From contig CAAEIM010000154.1 in NCBI GenBank assembly GCA_900755995.1, forward strand, positions 1-32,632: 32,632 nt of DNA, in the 5' to 3' direction. The first letter of the stretch is position 1; each line of letters begins with the position of its first letter. The notes under the pieces are model-generated. The model ran no database searches, was not told the origin of the DNA, and was given only the letters and a program-made list of their open reading frames with translations. Shown piece after piece: positions 1 to 7,742 of this stretch. Source of the stretch: Clostridia bacterium. Lineage in GTDB: Bacteria > Bacillota > Clostridia > Oscillospirales > Acutalibacteraceae. The translations under genes and the position numbers were made by a program.

Positions 1-566
1 CGTAAATTTCAAGCCTTGCGGTCTGCACATACGGCGTCTGCGCGTCCGCCATTGCAGCCGACATCAATCCCGAACCTCTCTCAAGGGGAAAGGAGGCTAT
101 AGACAGCCTTAACGCAGGAAATATGGTTACTGCAAGACTTTCCGACGGGTTAAAAAATATAGACGAAAATGAAGCAGACGACTTTGTGATTGCAGGTATG
201 GGAGGAGAGCTGATTGCTTCTATTCTTGACAGCTGCCCATACTCAAAAAACAGCAGCAAGCACTTCATATTGCAGCCTATGACAAAAAGCGAGGTTCTGA
301 TAAAGTACCTCTTTGACAACGGCTTTGAAATTTTAAAGCAGGACTGCTGCACCGCAGGCAAAAAATGCTACACCATACTGCTTGTATGCTTCTCAGGCAA
401 AAAGCAAGAATACACCGAAGCCGAATTATATTCTGCAAAATTGCAGCCTAAATTAAATCCTACCCACAGACTTTTTATTGAAAAGCATATATCAAAACTT
501 GAAAAAAGGGCAAAGGGCGACCCCCACTATTTTGAAATTGCCAAAGAACTCAGGGAGATACTATAA
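1..566 (+). CDS. trmK: tRNA (adenine22-N1)-methyltransferase TrmK, 5' end missing
   Basis: Rossmann-fold SAM-dependent methyltransferase that modifies A22 (N1) in bacterial tRNAs. The frame contains the TrmK-like segments IAADINPEPL and then VIAGMGGELI, followed by LQPM, which matches the family's order. The N-terminal SAM-binding motif should lie upstream of the window. The coding frame is open from base 6, but bases 3-5 read TAA, close to where the family usually has a DH(A/G)Y motif. The first ATG in frame (123) lies inside the conserved domain and is unlikely to be the real start. The TAA could therefore be a nonsense mutation or a sequence-end error. The stop codon overlaps the next ATG by one base, so translation of the pair is probably coupled. 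TrmK followed by a Nif3-like gene is a common Firmicutes arrangement. Confidence 0.85.
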
Positions 567-1318
567 TGACTACCGTACAGAATATACTTGATTTTTTTGA
601 GGAATTTGCACCTATTGACACCGCTATGGACTTTGATAACTGCGGTCTGCTTGTCGGCAGTAACACTCAGCCGATAAACAGTGTGCTTGTTGCTCTTGAC
701 ATAACAAATGAGGTTGTTGACGAAGCAGAAAGGCTGAATTGCGAGCTTATAATCAGTCATCATCCGGTTATTTTCAATGCGTTTAAAAGCCTTGCGGCAA
801 GCTCTGTTCCCTATAGGCTTGCCGCAAAAAATATTTCTGCCGTATGTATGCATACAAACCTTGATTTATCCGACAGCTTCGGAGTGAATCTCTGCCTTGC
901 CGCCGCCGTGGGAATTAAAAACACAAGGCTTTGCAGCAGCGGCGAATGTCTGTTTATCGGCGATATTGACACCGATATTGACGCCCTTGCTCGGACAGTC
1001 AAGGAAAATCTGAAATGCTGCGGACTTCGCTATACGGATGTAAAGAGTAAAATTTGCAGAGCCGCCGTTTCCTCGGGTGCGGGTGGCTCAAATGTCTTTG
1101 CCGCTGCCGCAGAGGGCGCAGACGTACTGCTTACAGGCGAAATTAAGCACCACGAAATTCTCGCCGCAAATGAGCTTGGAATTTCAATTATTGACGCAGG
1201 TCATTTTAAAACCGAGGATATTGTAATATCCCCTCTTTGCCGTAAGCTTTCGGAAAAATTTCGTAACATTACCTTCATAAAATCAGAGGTATGTAACGAT
1301 AGAATTAAATTTCTTTAA
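566..1318 (+). CDS. Nif3-like dinuclear metal center protein
   Basis: Member of the Nif3/YqfO/YbgI family, conserved proteins with a two-metal site whose cellular reaction is still unclear. Family signs are an early DNCGLLVG segment (about residues 24-31), the metal-binding SHHP (H65, H66), MHTNLD, then GEIKHHE and GHFKTE near the C-terminus. At 250 residues it is the short form, like E. coli YbgI, and lacks the PII-like insert of the roughly 370-residue Bacillus YqfO. The ATG overlaps the trmK stop by one base (TAATG). Function beyond family membership is not shown by the sequence. Confidence 0.93.
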   Translation: MTTVQNILDFFEEFAPIDTAMDFDNCGLLVGSNTQPINSVLVALDITNEVVDEAERLNCELIISHHPVIFNAFKSLAASSVPYRLAAKNISAVCMHTNLDLSDSFGVNLCLAAAVGIKNTRLCSSGECLFIGDIDTDIDALARTVKENLKCCGLRYTDVKSKICRAAVSSGAGGSNVFAAAAEGADVLLTGEIKHHEILAANELGISIIDAGHFKTEDIVISPLCRKLSEKFRNITFIKSEVCNDRIKFL

Positions 1319-1345
1319 ATATTGGCTTTAAATATGAAATATTCG

Positions 1346-1374
1346 TTGCAATATCTGTAATAATTTGATATAAT
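1346..1374 (+). promoter_or_regulatory. Sigma-A-type promoter before trmB
   Basis: TTGCAA (1346-1351), a 17-base spacer and TATAAT (1369-1374). It lies in the gap after the Nif3-like gene and would start transcription near 1381, about 45 bases before the trmB ATG. It is likely to drive trmB and the genes after it. Confidence 0.7.
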
Positions 1375-1391
1375 AATATGTGAATATTTAT

Positions 1392-1428
1392 GAGGAGATG
1401 CACTTTTAGTGCATAATTTTGCGTTATG
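1392..1428 (+). promoter_or_regulatory. trmB initiation region: SD, hairpin, start codon
   Basis: The only good Shine-Dalgarno sequence, GAGGAG (1392-1397), is 28 bases from the trmB ATG, which is too far for normal initiation. Between them is a perfect 6-bp hairpin, ATGCAC-TTTTA-GTGCAT (1398-1414). If it folds, the SD-to-ATG gap shrinks to 11 bases. An in-frame TAA at 1414 rules out an earlier start. Confidence 0.5.
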
Positions 1429-2097
1429 AGAATCAGAAAAAAGAAATGGGCTGAGCCTGAGCTTGCAGTTTGTGATTTTTTTGTAAAAAATCCTGAAGAA
1501 TACGCAGGCAAATGGAGCGAGAGATTCAATAATAATCAGCCGCTTTACCTTGAAATAGGCTGCGGAAAGGGCGGCTTTGCAGGTCAGTTCGCTGTTAAAA
1601 ATCCCGACAAAAACATTATCGCCGTAGATATTAAAATTGATATGCTCGGAGTCGGCAGACGAAATATTGTCGAAATTTTTAAAAGCGAAGGCAAAACTGA
1701 CGTCGACGTTACTAATTTATTGCTTGTAAATTATAATGTTGAGCAGATTGACAAAATAATTACTAAGGATGATAAAATCAAGGGGATGTTTATTAATTTC
1801 TGCAACCCTTGGCCTCGTCCAAAGCACAATAAAAGAAGACTTACTTTCCCCAAAAAGCTTGAAATGTACAAGAGCTTTCTTGATGACGGCGCAGAAATCC
1901 GCTTTAAAACTGACGATGACGCACTTTTTGCCGACAGTCTTAAATATTTTGAGAAAAGCGGCTACGAAATCATTTATAAAACATACGACCTTCACAACAG
2001 CGATGTTTCGGATAATATTGAAACCGAACACGAAAAAATGTTTTCTGCCGAGGGCATTAAAATCAAATATCTTCGTGCTGTTGTAAAGCAAGATTAA
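1426..2097 (+). CDS. trmB: tRNA (guanine46-N7)-methyltransferase TrmB
   Basis: Transfers a methyl group from SAM to N7 of G46 in the tRNA variable loop. The SAM site LEIGCGKGGF (residues 42-51) and the family hallmark NPWPRPKHNKRR are both present, followed by FKTDDDALF, which matches the catalytic/tRNA-binding C-terminal region. Its 223 residues are normal for the family. It has its own promoter and an unusual initiation region in which a small hairpin separates the SD from ATG 1426. No terminator separates it from the lipoprotein gene 44 bases later. Confidence 0.95.
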   Translation: MRIRKKKWAEPELAVCDFFVKNPEEYAGKWSERFNNNQPLYLEIGCGKGGFAGQFAVKNPDKNIIAVDIKIDMLGVGRRNIVEIFKSEGKTDVDVTNLLLVNYNVEQIDKIITKDDKIKGMFINFCNPWPRPKHNKRRLTFPKKLEMYKSFLDDGAEIRFKTDDDALFADSLKYFEKSGYEIIYKTYDLHNSDVSDNIETEHEKMFSAEGIKIKYLRAVVKQD

Positions 2098-2141
2098 TTT
2101 TTCTTATTAAAAAAACTTATTACAAAAAAGGAGGAGAGGCT

Positions 2142-3482
2142 TTGAAAGCAAGGGGAATTATCTGCACTGTGTTGCTGTGCGCACTTCCACTTTCGGCAAG
2201 CGGCTGTGACAGTGCCGACATAGGCACAGACAGCCTTATTCGTCCTCCTAAAACTGTTGGTGACGAAGCTGAAATAGAACAGCTTATTGCTGATACTGCC
2301 GGCAGCGGATATACCTTAAAATATCCCAAATCCGGAAGCTACCGCAGCGCCATTGTTATGAGGGATCTTGACCTTGACGGAACTGATGAGGCAATCGCCT
2401 TTTACCGCACTCCAAACGAAAATACCGCTGAGATTCATATGCTCGTTATGTATTCTCTGAAAGGAGAATGGAAGCTCTCTGAAAACTGCGCCATTGAGTC
2501 CACAGATATTGACTGTATTGATTTTGCAGATGTCACCGGTGACGGTAAGCTTGAAATACTTTCGGGCTATTCCACCTATAACTCAAGCATAAATAATCTT
2601 GCCTGTCATTCGTATTCAAATGGAAAAACCGACAGGCTGACAGTTGAGAGCAGCTATTCGAGCTTTTGCTGTGCAGACTTTGACGGTGATGACGTTGACG
2701 AGGTTATGCTGCTGTCACTTTACACTGCAGAAGAAGACGCCACAGCTAATATGCTTGTTTACAGCGATGAAAGAAATTGTCTCTATTCAAAGGCAAGCAT
2801 AAAAATGGATCCCAATATTACACGCTATAAAAGCATTGCTGTTTCTCCTGCCGAGAACAGCCGGAATGTGCTTATTGTTGACGGAAGTCTGGTTAACGAT
2901 GATACCGTTACGCAGATTATCTATTACAATACCGAGCTTGCCGTTATGAGGAATCCTCTCTTTAATGAAAAGGATAAAAACATAACCCAGCGCTCAACAG
3001 CCACTCTCTGCACGGATATTAACAAGGACACAATTATAGAAATACCCATTGTCAGCAAGCTGCCGTCTGCAAGTGACGAGGATCCTCCGACAGTTGCAGA
3101 CAAAATCAGTTGGAACAACTTTTCTGTGCAAAACGAAATTTTAAATCACCTGTCCGACCGAGTCACTGACTATGGAAACGGCTACTCCTTTACAATTCCC
3201 ACAAACTGGATTGACGGTACATATACCGCCAGATATGACGAGGAAAAACGCTCACTGAGCTTTTTTGAGTGGAATTCCGATTCACTCGGTCAAAAGCTGT
3301 TTGAAATCAGGGCGTTTGAGCTTGATTCGTGGGATGTCGGCAAGGACAGTGATGACTATACATTAATAAATAAAAATGAAAGCACCGCATATGCTTTTAA
3401 AAATGAAAATACAGAAAGTCCGCTTTCAATCAGCGAGGACGATATTAAAACTGCTTTTTCGCTGATTTCCGTTAATATATAA
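2142..3482 (+). CDS. Putative lipoprotein with FG-GAP/VCBS-like acidic repeats
   Basis: Begins with TTG after a strong AAGGAGGAG. The start is a short lipoprotein signal with a lipobox ending ASGC (Cys22), so the mature protein is probably tethered outside the membrane. Three to four segments of the type D-x-D-x-D-G-x-(D)E-hydrophobic occur (DLDLDGTDEAIAF, DVTGDGKLEIL, DFDGDDVDEVMLL, DINKDTIIEI). They resemble Ca-binding FG-GAP/VCBS repeats of beta-propellers. A C-terminal segment of about 130 residues beginning near YSFTIPTNW lacks these repeats. It sits directly upstream of a response regulator and histidine kinase with no terminator, so it may be an accessory or sensory lipoprotein of that pathway. 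That role is inference. Confidence 0.75.
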   Translation: MKARGIICTVLLCALPLSASGCDSADIGTDSLIRPPKTVGDEAEIEQLIADTAGSGYTLKYPKSGSYRSAIVMRDLDLDGTDEAIAFYRTPNENTAEIHMLVMYSLKGEWKLSENCAIESTDIDCIDFADVTGDGKLEILSGYSTYNSSINNLACHSYSNGKTDRLTVESSYSSFCCADFDGDDVDEVMLLSLYTAEEDATANMLVYSDERNCLYSKASIKMDPNITRYKSIAVSPAENSRNVLIVDGSLVNDDTVTQIIYYNTELAVMRNPLFNEKDKNITQRSTATLCTDINKDTIIEIPIVSKLPSASDEDPPTVADKISWNNFSVQNEILNHLSDRVTDYGNGYSFTIPTNWIDGTYTARYDEEKRSLSFFEWNSDSLGQKLFEIRAFELDSWDVGKDSDDYTLINKNESTAYAFKNENTESPLSISEDDIKTAFSLISVNI

Positions 3483-3521
3483 ATTTTCCCTAATAAAAAC
3501 ACAGTTACGGAGGTTTAGTTT

Positions 3522-4223
3522 ATGAAAAAAATTCTTGTTTGTGAGGACGAATCAGCAATTCGTGATTTTGTAGTAATCAACCTTACAAGAGCAGGCTATG
3601 ATGTAGTTGAAGCCGACTGCGGCGAGGCTGCACTTCAGAAATACGATGAACACAACGGCGACTTTGACGTTGCCATTCTTGACGTTATGATGCCCGGCAT
3701 TGACGGCTTTCAGGTCTGCAAGGAGCTTAGAAGCCGCAACGGCGGTATCGGCATTATTATGCTCTCTGCGAAAACACAGGAAATGGACAAGGTAACAGGT
3801 CTTATGCTCGGTGCAGACGACTATGTTTCAAAGCCGTTTTCCCCAAGCGAGCTGCTTGCAAGAGTTGACTCTCTGTACAGACGAGTTGCACTTGCTCAGT
3901 CACACGCTGAAAACAATTTTAAAGAGGAGCTTAAAAGCGGCGAATTTACCCTGAACCTCAGAAACCGTGCACTTATGAAAAACGGAAAAATGATTGAGCT
4001 GACTCAGGTTGAATTTCAGATTATGGAATACTTCTTCTCAAACCCCGGCACCGCTCTTGACAGAATGGATATTCTCAACCATGTGTGGGGAGATGCATAT
4101 GTCGGCGAGGACAAAATTGTTGACGTAAACATAAGAAGACTCAGAATGAAGGTTGAAGACGAACCGTCCAATCCTAAATATATAATTACCGTATGGGGAC
4201 TCGGCTACAAGTGGAACGCCTGA
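3522..4223 (+). CDS. OmpR/PhoB-family response regulator
   Basis: Two-domain transcription factor. The N-terminal receiver has the acidic pocket (E8, D9), the phospho-acceptor D54 in LDVMMPG, the switch serine in MLSAK, and K104 in SKPFSP. The C-terminal half is a winged helix with DILNHVWG and VDVNIRRLRMKVE...YIITVWGLGYKW, typical of OmpR/PhoB. Its 233 residues are standard. The SD ACGGAGG precedes the ATG. It lies just before the histidine kinase, so the two almost certainly form a two-component system. The target genes are unknown; the neighbouring lipoprotein is one candidate. Confidence 0.95.
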   Translation: MKKILVCEDESAIRDFVVINLTRAGYDVVEADCGEAALQKYDEHNGDFDVAILDVMMPGIDGFQVCKELRSRNGGIGIIMLSAKTQEMDKVTGLMLGADDYVSKPFSPSELLARVDSLYRRVALAQSHAENNFKEELKSGEFTLNLRNRALMKNGKMIELTQVEFQIMEYFFSNPGTALDRMDILNHVWGDAYVGEDKIVDVNIRRLRMKVEDEPSNPKYIITVWGLGYKWNA

Positions 4224-4259
4224 GTTTAACCGTTGGTATCCAAGGAGGGCGGCAGCTCA

Positions 4260-5729
4260 ATGTTTAAGGGTATTACAAAACGCTGGATGCTCAACACCCT
4301 CAGCGTAATATTTACAATAATAGTTCTGATTGTTGTCTGCCTTATCTTTGTTATTACATATGTTTACCAAAGCAGCGTTGAGCAAACGCTGTCATCGGCA
4401 GGCAACGAGCTGTCGCTTGTATTCTCCGACTATCAGAGCGACAGCACTACCGCCTTTAACGCCTCTGCCCGTGAATATGTGGAAAACTTTGACCGCAAGG
4501 AGCAGATGGAGGTTATGGTAATCAATTCATCAGGCAGAGTTATAATGACCTCAACGGGATTTACTCCCTCTGACAAAACAGAAATGCCTGATTTTCAGGA
4601 GGCCCAGACCAACGGCACGGGCTGTGCAGTCTGGAACGGTACGCTCAGTTCAAAGGAACGAGCGATGAGTGAGACCCGTATTATCACCAACTCAAGCGGC
4701 GTTACTCTGGGTGCAGTGAGATATATTGTATCTATGGAGCCTGTTCATTCAAGAATTTTATTTATTTCTGTTCTCTGCGTCTGCGGCGGACTGGTAATTA
4801 TGGCTCTTGTATTTTTGTCGGGACTTATGTTTATTAAGTCTATCGTAAAGCCGATAAGGGAGCTTTCACTCAGAGCAGGACAGATTGCTCAGGGCGACTT
4901 TTCGGCATCCGAAAAAATTGAACATAAATATGACGATGAAATCGGTGATCTCTGCGATGCTATATCCGATATGGCTAAGGATTTGCAGACAACGGAGCAG
5001 ACCAAAAACGACTTTATATCAAGGGTTTCTCACGAGCTGAGAACTCCTCTTACTGCAATTAAGGGCTGGGCTGAAACTATGCAGCTCAACGAAAACGGCA
5101 AGCTTGACAGAAAAACCTTTGACAGGGGTATGGGAGTAATTATAAAAGAAAGCTCCCGACTTACAAGCATAGTTGAGGAACTGCTCGACTTCAGTCGAAT
5201 CCAAAGCGGCAGAATGGTGCTCACAAAAGAAAAGCTCGACATTCTTGCTGAATTTGATGAAACCGTATATATGCTCAAGAACAGAGCTGTAAGCGAGGGC
5301 AAGCATTTGCTTTATGATGAACCTGTAGATGCAGTTTATCCGCCCGTTTACGGTGACAGCAACAGACTAAAGCAGGTTTTTCTTAATGTAATTGACAATG
5401 CGCTCAAATACACCCCAAAAGGCGGAGTTGTGGCGGCACAGATAATTTACAATAAGGATGAGCCTGACATTATAAGAATCATTGTTACAGACACAGGCTG
5501 CGGAATTCCTGCCGAAGACCTGCCAAAGGTAAAGGAGAAATTCTACAAGGCAAACCAGACAGTGCGAGGCTCGGGAATCGGCCTTGCTGTGGCTGACGAA
5601 ATTATGAATCTTCACCACGGCTCTCTGGATATTGAGAGCGGCGAGGGCGTCGGCACAACAGTTACCCTCACCTTTCCTATCTATAAAGAGGGCGACGAAC
5701 AACCGCAAACAGAAAATGTTAAGCTATAA
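4260..5729 (+). CDS. Membrane sensor histidine kinase
   Basis: I chose ATG 4260 over an upstream in-frame TTG (4233) because AAGGAGG (4242-4248) is correctly spaced for it and lies after the TTG. Order: TM1 (about residues 14-36), an extracytoplasmic sensor region of roughly 125 residues, TM2, a HAMP linker (IVKPIRELSLRA...YDDEIGDL), a HisKA dimerisation domain with phospho-acceptor H258 in SHELRTP, and a HATPase_c domain with N-box NVIDNALKYTP, G1 DTGCGIP and G2 GSGIGLAV. It would phosphorylate the response regulator encoded 36 bases upstream. The extracellular sensor domain is not one I recognise, so the signal is unknown. Confidence 0.95.
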   Translation: MFKGITKRWMLNTLSVIFTIIVLIVVCLIFVITYVYQSSVEQTLSSAGNELSLVFSDYQSDSTTAFNASAREYVENFDRKEQMEVMVINSSGRVIMTSTGFTPSDKTEMPDFQEAQTNGTGCAVWNGTLSSKERAMSETRIITNSSGVTLGAVRYIVSMEPVHSRILFISVLCVCGGLVIMALVFLSGLMFIKSIVKPIRELSLRAGQIAQGDFSASEKIEHKYDDEIGDLCDAISDMAKDLQTTEQTKNDFISRVSHELRTPLTAIKGWAETMQLNENGKLDRKTFDRGMGVIIKESSRLTSIVEELLDFSRIQSGRMVLTKEKLDILAEFDETVYMLKNRAVSEGKHLLYDEPVDAVYPPVYGDSNRLKQVFLNVIDNALKYTPKGGVVAAQIIYNKDEPDIIRIIVTDTGCGIPAEDLPKVKEKFYKANQTVRGSGIGLAVADEIMNLHHGSLDIESGEGVGTTVTLTFPIYKEGDEQPQTENVKL

Positions 5730-5744
5730 CGAAAGGATTATGCG

Positions 5745-6731
5745 ATGAGCAAAGTCAGTACAAAAAAAATCACCTCAATAGGCGGCAGCGCCCTGATTGA
5801 GGGAATTATGATGCGTGGGCCGAAAAAAACCACGGTATGTGTAAGAACAGGCGAAAACGAAATCTACAGCGAGGACATTTCAATTACCACAATTCCCGAA
5901 AAATGTAAGCTGTTCAAGCTGCCGTTTTTCAGGGGAGTTGCGGCTCTTATTGATTCAATGCGCCTTTCATATAAGTCGCTTATGCTTTCGGCAGACAAAG
6001 CTGTTGAGGCAGGAGAAATTGAGGAGGAAGAGCCGAGTAAATTTGAAAAATGGCTTGATAAAACCTTTGGCGACAAACTTGTAAAGGTTATGATGGTGCT
6101 TGCATCTATTGTTGGTGTTGCAATCGCCGTTGCGCTGTTTTTCTTTTTACCGTCATTCCTTTTTGACCTGACAGCAAAAGCAGTCCCTGCTTTTCAGGGA
6201 AGCGGTGAGATGGCTGTATTCTGGAAATCGGTTTTCGAGGGTGTGCTGAAAATCATACTTTTCCTCGGATATATTATTTTATGCTCACAGATGACAGAAA
6301 TGAAGCGTGTATTTATGTACCACGGTGCGGAGCATAAAACTATTTTCTGCTATGAAAACGAAGAAGAGCTTACTGTTGAAAATGTAAAAAAACAAATTCG
6401 CTTTCACCCCAGATGCGGAACAAGCTTTATGATTTTAATGCTTATTGTCGGCATTGTAATCGGTCTTTTTGTCCCTGTTGCTCCGTTTGGAATCGGCTTT
6501 TTAAGACCTGTATTTAAAATCCTTCTTCTCCCTGTTTCCTGCGGCGTTGGCTATGAGCTTATCAAAATCTGCGGCAGACACGATAATCCTATCACCAGAA
6601 TAATTGCGGCTCCGGGACTTTGGGCACAGAGAATTACCACAAAAGAACCTGATGATAAGATGATTGAGGTTGCCATTAAGGCTATGGAATCCGTTATTCC
6701 CGAGGACGGAACAGATATAATCAACAATTAA
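5745..6731 (+). CDS. DUF1385 (YqhQ-like) membrane protein
   Basis: Begins with the family signature SIGGSALIEGIMMRGP. The middle has two or three hydrophobic spans, with a conserved YHGAEHKTIFCYE and HPRCGTSF between them, and the end has the family's AAPGLWAQR-ITTKEPDD. Its 328 residues are normal for DUF1385. The biochemical role is not established. In many Clostridia this gene precedes prmC, as here, but that only hints at a link to translation or cell-envelope functions. It starts 15 bases after the kinase gene and is probably in the same transcript. Confidence 0.9.
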   Translation: MSKVSTKKITSIGGSALIEGIMMRGPKKTTVCVRTGENEIYSEDISITTIPEKCKLFKLPFFRGVAALIDSMRLSYKSLMLSADKAVEAGEIEEEEPSKFEKWLDKTFGDKLVKVMMVLASIVGVAIAVALFFFLPSFLFDLTAKAVPAFQGSGEMAVFWKSVFEGVLKIILFLGYIILCSQMTEMKRVFMYHGAEHKTIFCYENEEELTVENVKKQIRFHPRCGTSFMILMLIVGIVIGLFVPVAPFGIGFLRPVFKILLLPVSCGVGYELIKICGRHDNPITRIIAAPGLWAQRITTKEPDDKMIEVAIKAMESVIPEDGTDIINN

Positions 6732-6750
6732 TTTTTAACGAGGCTTTAAT

Positions 6751-7602
6751 ATGACTGTCAGCGAGGCTTACAGAAAAACTAAAGAAAATTTAACCGAGGC
6801 AGGATTTGAAGTTCCTGCCTTTGAAGCATTATGTCTTATAGAAAAGGTTTTTGGCTTTGACCGCCCTGCGTTGATTACTAAGGGAAATGAAGCTGTTGCT
6901 GAAAAAGACAAGCTTTTAATTCTTAAGCAGCTGACAGACAGACGCCTCGCTCACGAACCGCTGCAATATATTCTTGGGAAATGGAGCTTTATGGGCATAG
7001 ACCTGCTTGTGGGCGAGGGTGTGCTTATTCCGAGAGATGACACCGAGGTTGTCACCTCGCTTTGCATTGATTTTCTTTCGGGCAGAGAAAATCCCACGGC
7101 TGCCGACCTCTGCGCAGGCAGCGGCGCAATTTCCTTGGCTCTCGAAAAATACGCAGGTTGCAGCGTCACTGCCGTTGAGCTAAGCGAAGATGCGTTTTCA
7201 TATCTTACTCAAAATATTAAGCTAAACAATTCTGCGGTAAAAGCCCTGAACGGCGATATTTTTGAATGTGCCGACAGCATTTTGGACAACAGCCTTGATT
7301 TGATAGTGTCAAATCCGCCCTACATCAAGCGCAGTGACCTTTCAGGCTTGCAGACAGAAGTAAAATATGAGCCGAAAATGGCTCTTGACGGCGGCGAAAG
7401 CGGTCTGGACTTTTACCGAAGAATTGTACCACTCTGGAAATCCAAGCTAAAAAGCGGCGGTGCGCTTGCTTTTGAGCTTGGAGAGAGACAGTACGATGAG
7501 GTTTGCAAGATTCTTGCCGACAACGGGTTTATCGGAATAACCGAAAGCCTTGACTTCGGCGGTATTCAAAGGGCAATAATTGGGACTTTGCCCGCAAAAT
7601 AG
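6751..7602 (+). CDS. prmC: Peptide chain release factor glutamine methyltransferase PrmC
   Basis: Methylates the Gln of the GGQ motif in release factors RF1/RF2, using SAM. An N-terminal helical domain (about residues 1-75) is followed by PRDDTE, the SAM loop ADLCAGSGAISLAL, and the catalytic NPPY (N188-Y191), which binds the Gln side chain. Its 283 residues are typical. The often-linked prfA (RF1) is not adjacent here; DUF1385 is upstream and recA downstream. RBS AACGAGG is weak, with ATG 6751 the only sensible start. Confidence 0.95.
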   Translation: MTVSEAYRKTKENLTEAGFEVPAFEALCLIEKVFGFDRPALITKGNEAVAEKDKLLILKQLTDRRLAHEPLQYILGKWSFMGIDLLVGEGVLIPRDDTEVVTSLCIDFLSGRENPTAADLCAGSGAISLALEKYAGCSVTAVELSEDAFSYLTQNIKLNNSAVKALNGDIFECADSILDNSLDLIVSNPPYIKRSDLSGLQTEVKYEPKMALDGGESGLDFYRRIVPLWKSKLKSGGALAFELGERQYDEVCKILADNGFIGITESLDFGGIQRAIIGTLPAK

Positions 7603-7635
7603 AAAATTAGTTCGATTTTTTTGGAGCTGTTCTTA

Positions 7636-7670
7636 TTGCATTTTTTATTACTGTATTTTATAATATACAG
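7636..7670 (+). promoter_or_regulatory. recA promoter with palindrome over the -10 box
   Basis: TTGCAT (7636-7641), a 17-base spacer and a perfect TATAAT (7659-7664). A 20-base near-perfect palindrome covers 7651-7670: half-sites CTGTAT and ATACAG flank an AT core, with 9 of 10 base pairs matching. A protein bound there would block RNA polymerase, so it is a candidate SOS/LexA-type operator. It does not match the GAAC-N4-GTTC box of Bacillus and Clostridium, and its CTGT-N12-ACAG spacing is wider than the E. coli box. Confidence 0.6.
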
Positions 7671-7742
7671 GTAGCAGAAATTCGGACAGCAAACGGATTT
7701 TTAAAATATTAAACCTGCAAATTAACAGGAGGTACTTTTATA

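Noticed and set aside
7651..7670. Standard E. coli LexA box at recA
   Set aside because: The half-sites look similar but the spacing is CTGT-N12-ACAG, not CTGT-N8-ACAG, so it was reported only as a palindrome.
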